A DNA stretch of 8,693 bases from assembly GCA_030754715.1 (NCBI GenBank), contig JASLZV010000057.1:1-8693 (forward strand), read 5' to 3'. Position 1 is the first letter of the stretch, and each line of letters starts with the position of its first letter. Positions 1-5,591 of this stretch are shown here, in pieces. The DNA is from Phycisphaerae bacterium (GTDB lineage Bacteria; Planctomycetota; Phycisphaerae; SM23-33). A program made the translations under genes and the position numbers. A model generated the notes under the pieces. The model had not been told where the DNA came from, did no database searches, and saw only the letters and a program-made list of their open reading frames with translations.

Positions 1-186
1 AACCCCGTCGCGGAGGTCGTAGAGCAGCGGAACGTATTCAAGGTTCGCGTGCGGTTGAAGCAGGTCCGCCAGTGGATGCGCCCTGGAATGACGGGCGTGG
101 CCAAGATTGAAATCGACCGCCGCCCATACGTGTACATCTGGACCCGCCGCCTGGTGAACTGGCTGCGGATGAAGTTATGGCTGTAA
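1..186 (+). CDS. HlyD-family periplasmic adaptor, C-terminal end (partial)
   Basis: This is the last 61 residues of a gene that begins upstream of the window; the frame is open from base 1 and ends at TAA. The readable part has a beta-strand-like segment (VFKVRVRL), then the RPGMTG turn (P28-G29 of the fragment) and strand VAKIEID. That turn is characteristic of the C-terminal beta domain of HlyD/RND membrane fusion proteins, which link an inner-membrane pump or protein to the periplasm or outer membrane. The protein ends in an aromatic and basic amphipathic tail (YVYIWTRRLVNWLRMKLWL) that may lie on a membrane. The tail aligns without gaps to the C-terminus of the next gene, so the two are probably related. 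With a 16-base gap to the next gene on the same strand, it is very likely cotranscribed. The specific transport role cannot be judged because the N-terminal lipoyl and hairpin domains are missing. Confidence 0.75.
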   Translation, partial: NPVAEVVEQRNVFKVRVRLKQVRQWMRPGMTGVAKIEIDRRPYVYIWTRRLVNWLRMKLWL

Positions 187-190
187 GGGC

Positions 191-202
191 AGAGGCAGGA
201 AA
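191..202 (+). promoter_or_regulatory. Ribosome binding site of the PqqD/M50/HlyD gene
   Basis: AGAGGCAGGAAA directly precedes the ATG at 203. The GAGG at 192-195 is 7 bases from the start codon, a normal spacing; the second purine block, AGGA at 197-200, is too close to serve well. It supports 203 as the start, 16 bases after the stop codon of the adaptor gene. Confidence 0.55.
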
Positions 203-2458
203 ATGCCGGTGGACCGTCCGACATTCAGCGAGTCGTGGTATCGGGTTGCCGACATCCGCCCGCGCCTGCGATCGACGGTACAGGTTTTCCGTCAGCATTT
301 TCGCGGGCGGATGTGGCACGTCGTGCGCGACCCCGGCAGCAACCAGTTCTTTCGCCTTAACGAGTCGGCCTATCGTTTCGTAGCGCTGCTCGACGGCCGG
401 CGCACCGTGGCCGAAGTGTGGCGAATCTGTAACGATCAACTCGGCGACGCAACCCCCACGCAGGGCGAGGCCATCCAATTGCTGGGGCAACTCTACACCG
501 CCAATCTGCTGCAAGCCGAAATCTCACCCGACACGCAGGGGCTGTTCAAGCGCTACCAGAAACGCGTCGGACGCGAGGTTAAGGGGTATATGACCAACCT
601 GCTGTTCGCCCGCATCCCGCTGCTGGATCCCGACGGCATCCTTGACAGGTGGGTCGGTATTCTCGGGACGATCTTCACCTGGGCCGGCCTGATCTGCTGG
701 AGCACCCTGATTATAGTCGGAGTGTATTTCCTGATCGGGCGAATCGATGATCTGGTCGCGCAAAACCAGAACGTGCTGGATCCCGGAAATCTCCCGCTGC
801 TGTACCTAAGCCTCGTGTTGGTGAAAGTGATCCACGAGTTTGGGCACTCCTTTGCCTGCAAGAAACTTGGCCGCCAGGCTGGCGGGGGCGAGGTTCATAC
901 GATGGGCGTCATGTTCCTGGTGTTTATGCCCCTGCCTTACATGGACGCCTCCAGCGCATGGGCGTTTCGCAGCAAGTGGCACCGTGTGATCGTGGGGACC
1001 GGCGGGATGTTTGTGGAACTGGGCACCGCCGCGGTGGCCGCCATCGTGTGGGCCAACGTCGCTGAAGGCACCGTCTCGGCAATCGCTTACAACTGCATGT
1101 TTATCGCCAGCGTTTCCACCTTGCTGTTCAACGTCAATCCGCTGCTGCGGTACGACGGGTACTACATCCTCTCGGACCTGCTGGAGATTCCCAACCTCGC
1201 CCAGCGATCCCGGACGTACCTCCAGTATCTCGTCAAGCGTTACGTCTGGGCGGTGCGCAAGGCCCAGTGTCCCGCCCACACATCAGGCGAGCGGGTGTGG
1301 TTCGTTTTCTACGGCATCGCCTCCACGCTCTACCGCATATTCATCCTGGTTGTGATTCTGCTGTTTCTCAGCGACCGACTGCCCGAGCAACTCAAGGTCA
1401 TCGCGGTGGGGTTGGCAATCGTCTCGGCAGTGTTGTGGCTATGCGTGCCCGTAGGCAAGTTCATCCGCTATCTGATCACCAACAACGAACTGGCCCGCGT
1501 GCGCGCCCGCGCGGTGGTCACCACAGTGATATTCCTGGGCGGGGCATTTCTGGCCTTGGGCGCATGGCCGGCCCCCGACCACTTTCGCGCCGAGGGTGTG
1601 GTCGAGCCGGTGTCACTGGCCCTCATACATGCAAAAACCGACGGATATGTCGCGAACTTTCTGCCGACCGAAACGGCCGTCGCGCCAGGCGGACCGGCGC
1701 TGATAAACTCCGTTCCGGATTCGGTCCAAGAACGACAAGACCTCTGGGGGCAACTCAACGGCGAACTGGTCGCCAGACGAATCGCCCTGATAGCCGAAAA
1801 CCGGCAACTCCAGGCCCGGCGGCGATGGGCAATGGACCAAGGCCGCCACAGTATGGTCCAGGGACTGTCCGTCCAGATGCAGGCCAAGAGCGAACAGGTT
1901 CGCCGGGTCGAGACAGACCTGGCCAACCTGAGCATCCACGCCCCACTGAAAGGCACGTGGATTTGTCCCAACGTCGAGGAGATCAAGGGGCGGTTCCTTC
2001 ATCGCGGAGAGGCAATCGGGATGGTCGCCACGTTGGACGACCTGATTATTCGCGCGACCGCGGGCCAGAAAATCGGTGCGGCGCTGATTGACCTGCGGAA
2101 CCGCCAGATGAAAATTCCGCTGGAGATTCGCGTCAGGGGCCGGTCCGTTCCGGCCTTCCCGGGCACCATCAGAAGAATCCTTCCCGCCGGCCAGGAGCAG
2201 TTGCCCTCGGCCGCGCTGGGCTACTCCGCCGGAGGGCCGATGGCCATCCGTGCGGACGACCCAAAGGGACTGACCGCTGCGCAGAAGTTCTTCGAAATCC
2301 GCATCACGCCGCAGCCGCAGGCCGCCACCGGACACGGCGCCGAGGCAATCCGCCTATTGCCGGGGCAGCGAGTGATGATGCGATTTGAAGCGCCGGCCAA
2401 GCCCCTGCTGGCCCAGTGGTGGCGGGGCCTGAAGCAACTTCTACAGAGAAAACGATGA
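203..2458 (+). CDS. PqqD-like / M50 (site-2 protease-like) / HlyD-like fusion membrane protein
   Basis: This is a 751-residue three-part protein. Residues about 22-104 resemble a PqqD-like domain, the winged-helix fold that binds peptides in RiPP pathways: a short strand pair around WHVVRDPGSNQFFRLNESAY, then LLDGRRTV and a helix ending in LGQLYTANLL. Residues about 150-455 carry roughly eight hydrophobic segments. They include the zinc-metalloprotease signature HEFGH (H211, E212, H215) and the second M50 motif NVNPLLRYDG with D318 as likely third zinc ligand, so the active site looks intact. Residues about 460-751 resemble a HlyD adaptor: two lipoyl-like halves (around HAKTDGYVANFL and around LSIHAPLKGTW) flank a predicted helical hairpin at about 506-575, followed by a beta region and an LPGQ turn near the end. 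The protein probably sits in the inner membrane with the HlyD part in the periplasm. It could be a true intramembrane protease, or an adaptor that retains a protease fold. Substrate is unknown. Confidence 0.85.
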   Translation: MPVDRPTFSESWYRVADIRPRLRSTVQVFRQHFRGRMWHVVRDPGSNQFFRLNESAYRFVALLDGRRTVAEVWRICNDQLGDATPTQGEAIQLLGQLYTANLLQAEISPDTQGLFKRYQKRVGREVKGYMTNLLFARIPLLDPDGILDRWVGILGTIFTWAGLICWSTLIIVGVYFLIGRIDDLVAQNQNVLDPGNLPLLYLSLVLVKVIHEFGHSFACKKLGRQAGGGEVHTMGVMFLVFMPLPYMDASSAWAFRSKWHRVIVGTGGMFVELGTAAVAAIVWANVAEGTVSAIAYNCMFIASVSTLLFNVNPLLRYDGYYILSDLLEIPNLAQRSRTYLQYLVKRYVWAVRKAQCPAHTSGERVWFVFYGIASTLYRIFILVVILLFLSDRLPEQLKVIAVGLAIVSAVLWLCVPVGKFIRYLITNNELARVRARAVVTTVIFLGGAFLALGAWPAPDHFRAEGVVEPVSLALIHAKTDGYVANFLPTETAVAPGGPALINSVPDSVQERQDLWGQLNGELVARRIALIAENRQLQARRRWAMDQGRHSMVQGLSVQMQAKSEQVRRVETDLANLSIHAPLKGTWICPNVEEIKGRFLHRGEAIGMVATLDDLIIRATAGQKIGAALIDLRNRQMKIPLEIRVRGRSVPAFPGTIRRILPAGQEQLPSAALGYSAGGPMAIRADDPKGLTAAQKFFEIRITPQPQAATGHGAEAIRLLPGQRVMMRFEAPAKPLLAQWWRGLKQLLQRKR
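2455..2458 (+). promoter_or_regulatory. ATGA stop/start overlap, likely translational coupling
   Basis: The TGA stop of the M50 gene (2456-2458) overlaps the ATG of the SecA-like gene (2455-2457). The upstream sequence has only a weak purine run (GAGA at 2446-2449, 5 bases from the ATG), so translation of the ATPase probably depends on ribosomes finishing the M50 gene. The overlap also decides the start: a GTG at 2416 in the same frame would add 13 residues but has no ribosome binding site and overlaps the upstream gene more deeply. Confidence 0.7.
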
Positions 2459-4479
2459 GGCAAACACCTCCTGATGCTTCCGGCAGAGGCGCCGACGAAG
2501 TTCCCGGGGTAACCTGGCGGATGCTGGCCCAGCGGACCTCCGGCTGGGAACTGCCCAAGGGCCTCGACGCAACGTGGAACACCGCGGTGGGCCTGGCCCA
2601 TCGCCTGGTTCCGCGGCGACGGCGATTAATGCGCCAGGCCAAGGGGGTCCTTGCATGGGACAAACACTTTTCGCAGTTGACCGATTCAAGACTGGGCGAA
2701 CAGGCCCGGGAAACGCGTGATCTGCTTCGCCTTGGACGCGAAACCCGCGGGGACCTGCTGCGCGCATTTGCGCTGGTGCGCGAGGTGGCCGCACGCAAAG
2801 TAGGCACAAAACCGTTCGAAGTGCAGGTGGCCGGGGCGATGGCAATCGAGGCCGGCTGTGTCGCCGAGATGGCCACCGGCGAAGGCAAAACGCTGACGGC
2901 GACAATGCCGGCTACCGTCGCCGGTTGGCGCGGGCGTGGCTGTCACGTCATCACTGTCAACGATTACCTCGCCAAACGCGACGCCGAATGGATGGGCCAG
3001 GTGTACCGCTTCTGCGGTCTTTCCGTGGCGCACATCCAGCAGGAGATGCCCCCCCACCAGCGGCGCCTGGCCTACCAGGCAGACATCACCTACTGCACCA
3101 ACAAGGAGGTGACAGCCGACTTTCTCCGCGACCGCCTGGCGATGGGACGGTTAAGGGGGCTCCCCTCAACGCTGCTGGCGCGGATCGCCGAGGGCGCGCC
3201 CAGCGGGACGGACCGCTTCGTCCAGCGGGGGCTGCAGGTCGCTATCGTGGACGAGGCCGACTCCGTCCTCATCGACGAGGGCGTCACGCCGCTGATCATC
3301 TCCGGGCAGGCCCCTAACCCCGAACAGGTGGAGGCGTTTCAGCGGGCCGCCGCCGTGGCCGCCCAACTCCAGGCGGACACGCATTATCGCGTCCAACACA
3401 AGTACCGAGAGGTGGACCTGACCGGTGCTGGCAAAAGCCGCCTGGCCGAACTGACTGCCCAGTGGGGCGGAATCTGGACAGGTCCGAGGCGCAGGGAAGA
3501 ACTGATCAGCCAGGCCCTGACGGCCCGCGAATTGTTCCTGCAAGACAAGCAATACGTCATTCAGGACGGCAAGGTGGTGATCGTGGACGACTTCACCGGG
3601 CGCCTCATGCCCGACCGCGAGTGGCGCGACGGTCTGCATCAGGCGGTTACGGCGAAGGAGGAACTGGAAATCGAACCGTCCAAAGACACCTACGCTCGCC
3701 TGAGTTTCCAGCGATTTTTCCGCCTGTATCGCACGCTTTCCGGCATGACGGGCACGGCCGTGGAGGCGACCAGTGAGTTTTGGCAAATCTACCGCCTGCC
3801 CGTTGTGGTAATCCCTACCAACCGGCCATGTATCCGAAAGCACCTGCCCGATCGTATCTTCGTCTGCGAGCAGGCCAAGTGGAACGCCGTGGCGGTGGAA
3901 ATTCAGCGGATCCACCAAACCGGGCAGCCGATACTGGTGGGCACGCGGAGCGTCCGCGCCAGTGAGATACTCAGCGAGATACTCGCACAGAGAGGGCTGG
4001 AGCACCAGGTGCTCAACGCCCTGCGTCATGCCCAGGAAGCGCAGATCGTCGCCCAGGCAGGCCAAAGGGACCGAATCACCGTTGCGACGAACATGGCCGG
4101 GCGGGGAACGGATATCAAACTGGGCCGCGGTATTGCCGAGATGGGTGGATTGCACGTGTTGGCGACCGAACGCCACGAATCGGGACGAATCGACCGCCAA
4201 CTCTACGGGCGATCCGGGCGACAGGGTGATCCGGGCATCGCGCGGGCAATCATCAGCCTCCAAGACGAACTGCCCAATCGCTACGCCACGCGAATTTCCG
4301 GCGCGCTGCGCAAACGATTCGGCAACGCCGATCGCGAGGTTTCTTCGGGCCTGACACGCCGCATCTTTGATATCGCTCAACGCCACGCCGAGCGGACGGC
4401 CCTGCGACAGCGAAAGGGAGTCCTGAGCACCGACGACTGGCTGGACGAGTATCTGGGCTTTGCCGGTAAAGGACGGTAG
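2455..4479 (+). CDS. Non-canonical SecA-family ATPase lacking most of the C-terminal third
   Basis: This is a 674-residue protein with clear SecA signatures. In order they are: FEVQVAGAMAIEAG before the Walker A loop MATGEGKT (residues 139-146); HVITVNDYLAKRDAEWM; ADITYCTNKEVTADFLRD; Walker B VDEADSVLIDEG (D266, E267); a region like the preprotein cross-linking domain with DFTGRLMPDREWRDGLHQAV; RLSGMTGTA-like LSGMTGTAVEA; VIPTNRPCIRK; TNMAGRGTDIKLG (546 onward); and GRSGRQGDPG (585-594). SecA drives proteins through the SecYEG channel by ATP hydrolysis. Housekeeping SecA proteins are usually 800-900 residues or more; here only about 80 residues follow GRSGRQGDPG. They hold what looks like the start of the long scaffold helix (IFDIAQRHAERTALRQ) and then stop. 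The two-helix finger, the wing domain and the zinc tail are therefore not visible. The frame is open throughout, so this looks like a natural short form, not a frameshift. It probably serves a special export role with its operon partners; a housekeeping SecA is expected elsewhere in the genome. Confidence 0.85.
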   Translation: MRQTPPDASGRGADEVPGVTWRMLAQRTSGWELPKGLDATWNTAVGLAHRLVPRRRRLMRQAKGVLAWDKHFSQLTDSRLGEQARETRDLLRLGRETRGDLLRAFALVREVAARKVGTKPFEVQVAGAMAIEAGCVAEMATGEGKTLTATMPATVAGWRGRGCHVITVNDYLAKRDAEWMGQVYRFCGLSVAHIQQEMPPHQRRLAYQADITYCTNKEVTADFLRDRLAMGRLRGLPSTLLARIAEGAPSGTDRFVQRGLQVAIVDEADSVLIDEGVTPLIISGQAPNPEQVEAFQRAAAVAAQLQADTHYRVQHKYREVDLTGAGKSRLAELTAQWGGIWTGPRRREELISQALTARELFLQDKQYVIQDGKVVIVDDFTGRLMPDREWRDGLHQAVTAKEELEIEPSKDTYARLSFQRFFRLYRTLSGMTGTAVEATSEFWQIYRLPVVVIPTNRPCIRKHLPDRIFVCEQAKWNAVAVEIQRIHQTGQPILVGTRSVRASEILSEILAQRGLEHQVLNALRHAQEAQIVAQAGQRDRITVATNMAGRGTDIKLGRGIAEMGGLHVLATERHESGRIDRQLYGRSGRQGDPGIARAIISLQDELPNRYATRISGALRKRFGNADREVSSGLTRRIFDIAQRHAERTALRQRKGVLSTDDWLDEYLGFAGKGR

Positions 4480-4483
4480 AAAA

Positions 4484-4502
4484 GCCGGACGCCCGCGCCG
4501 GC
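4484..4502. terminator. GC-rich hairpin after the SecA-like gene (weak terminator candidate)
   Basis: GCCGG (4484-4488) and CCGGC (4498-4502) can pair as a 5-bp stem with a 9-base loop, five bases after the SecA-like stop. No U tract follows on either strand, so an intrinsic terminator is only weakly supported. Confidence 0.2.
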
Positions 4503-4522
4503 AAGTTCAGGGACCTCCTGCC

Positions 4523-4539
4523 GTGCCCGCACCGGGCGC
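4523..4539. terminator. Hairpin between convergent genes (possible bidirectional terminator)
   Basis: Bases 4523-4529 (GTGCCCG) pair with 4533-4539 (CGGGCGC) as a 7-bp stem with one T-G wobble and a 3-base loop. It lies in the 63-base gap between the stops of the SecA-like gene and the TIM-barrel gene, where transcription from both sides must end. There is no U tract on either strand. Confidence 0.3.
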
Positions 4540-4542
4540 CGT

Positions 4543-5418
4543 TCACGTAGCCGCGTCGGGCATCTTTTCCAGGACGGATGATGGAAACTCCCAGCCGCAA
4601 GCCACCAGGTGTTTGATCCCCACGTCGTATTCGCGTTCGATGTCATCGAGAGTCATGTCGCGGTATTCGAACTCAAGCGACACGTCACCCTTGTAGCCGG
4701 CGGCGTCCATCGCCCGGCCGAACCTTCCAAAATCGACCGTTCCGGCCCCGGGGGTGAGTTCCAAGTCCTGCATGCGGTCGCCGGTGTCCGGGCCGCGAGA
4801 ATCGCGAAGGTGAACGTGCCACAATCGTTCGCCAAGACGAGAAAAAAATTCGTCGACATCGTAGCCGATAATCCCCCAGTGGCTACAGTCAGCCAGCGCG
4901 CCGATGTTGTCGCTGTTTATGTGATCGAATATCCAGTACACCTGTTCGGGTCCATAGGCGACATCGTAGAGATGCGGAACTTCGAGCAGCATCCTGACGC
5001 CGTGCGTCTTTGCGATTTCGGCCACCCGGTCGTACGCCTTGACCATATTGGTCAGTTGCATTTCCTGGTCATCGCGATCGTTGCGGTTGCTGAAGTTCAT
5101 CGTCACCATGGGGATTCCAACCTGGGGGAGTTGCTCGATCTTCCTGCTTGTCTCGGAAACGAACCTCTCGGCGTCCTGGGGAACCCAGGCGCGGGTGACC
5201 CCTATGCTGTAATTCAGGGCCACCGGGGCCAGGCCAAGGTCGTCAAGCATCTTTTTCAGTTCGAGCGGTGTCGGACTGCCGAAGTTGAAGTGAAAGCAAT
5301 AACTGCTGAAACTCGCTATTTCCACCCGCGTGAATCCGCGTGCGGCCATTCTTGGCAGTGCTTCATAAAGAGTGTAGTGGGCCCAACCCAGAGAAGAAAT
5401 CGAAGTCACTTTGGCCAT
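4543..5418 (-). CDS. Sugar phosphate isomerase/epimerase-like TIM-barrel protein
   Basis: This 291-residue protein is of the xylose-isomerase-like TIM-barrel superfamily (AP endonuclease family 2). It has the expected spread of metal-binding residues at the ends of barrel strands: E146 in LLEVPH, D177 and H180 in ADCSHWG, H203 in HVHLRD, and an acidic residue in SLEFEY (E249 or E251). The N-terminus (GWAHYTLYEALPRMAARGFTRVEI) fits the first strand and helix of this family. Such proteins isomerise or epimerise sugars, inositols or related keto compounds with a divalent metal, in the cytoplasm; the substrate cannot be read from the sequence. No signal peptide is seen. The ATG at 5418 is chosen because AAAGGAG precedes it with good spacing; a GTG at 5466 in the same frame would add 16 residues but lacks a suitable ribosome binding site. 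It converges on the SecA-like gene and shows no link to it. Confidence 0.82.
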   Translation of the reverse strand: MAKVTSISSLGWAHYTLYEALPRMAARGFTRVEIASFSSYCFHFNFGSPTPLELKKMLDDLGLAPVALNYSIGVTRAWVPQDAERFVSETSRKIEQLPQVGIPMVTMNFSNRNDRDDQEMQLTNMVKAYDRVAEIAKTHGVRMLLEVPHLYDVAYGPEQVYWIFDHINSDNIGALADCSHWGIIGYDVDEFFSRLGERLWHVHLRDSRGPDTGDRMQDLELTPGAGTVDFGRFGRAMDAAGYKGDVSLEFEYRDMTLDDIEREYDVGIKHLVACGWEFPSSVLEKMPDAAT

Positions 5419-5426
5419 CTGATCAA

Positions 5427-5436
5427 CTCCTTTCAA
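5427..5436 (-). promoter_or_regulatory. Strong Shine-Dalgarno of the TIM-barrel gene
   Basis: Read on the minus strand this is TTGAAAGGAG, with AGGAG 8 bases before the ATG at 5418. The same ten bases occur in front of the secretin gene at 8665-8674. It fixes the start at 5418, not at the upstream GTG at 5466. Confidence 0.75.
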
Positions 5437-5464
5437 ACCGACAATGTTCCGCAGCCCGCCCGCC

Positions 5465-5477
5465 ACACCAAAGGTGT
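5465..5477. promoter_or_regulatory. Perfect inverted repeat upstream of the TIM-barrel gene (possible operator)
   Basis: ACACC AAA GGTGT forms a perfect 5-bp inverted repeat with a 3-base centre, 47 bases upstream of the ATG at 5418. A -10-like GATAAT on the minus strand (5495-5500) lies about 18 bases further upstream, with no convincing -35 box. The position suits a repressor site overlapping a transcription start or the 5' leader; it could equally be a short hairpin or chance. Confidence 0.25.
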
Positions 5478-5561
5478 TTACAGTCTCCTAGAGGATTATC
5501 CCTGCTGTCGCCGAAACGCACGCGGGCCGCACAGCCCACATGCAGGGTGGTGCGACCCGCT

Positions 5562-5574
5562 CGCGATTCTCGCG
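5562..5574. terminator. Short hairpin after the secretin stop (weak terminator candidate)
   Basis: CGCGA (5562-5566) pairs with TCGCG (5570-5574) around a 3-base loop, 17 bases beyond the secretin stop codon on the minus strand. No U tract follows, so it is at best a weak or Rho-assisted terminator. The rest of the 173-base gap (5419-5591) holds no gene I can support. Confidence 0.2.
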
Positions 5575-5591
5575 CCCTATCCCGCGGGCGA

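Noticed and set aside
1267..2091. 274-codon frame on the plus strand overlapping the M50/HlyD gene, and a 240-codon minus-strand frame at 1613-2335
   Set aside because: Both are very rich in Arg, Gly and Pro, as expected for out-of-frame reading of GC-rich coding DNA; the M50 gene explains the region.
2416..2454. Earlier GTG start for the SecA-like gene
   Set aside because: No ribosome binding site; the ATG at 2455 forms the typical ATGA overlap.
3166..4386. 406-codon open frame on the minus strand inside the SecA-like gene
   Set aside because: It is a shadow of a gene with unmistakable SecA motifs on the other strand; its translation has no recognisable domain, and long antisense frames are common in GC-rich DNA.
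4253..4479. Frameshift or decay as the cause of the short SecA C-terminus
   Set aside because: Only 63 bases separate its stop from the convergent gene's stop, and I saw no remnant of the missing SecA domains there or in other frames; the ending looks native.
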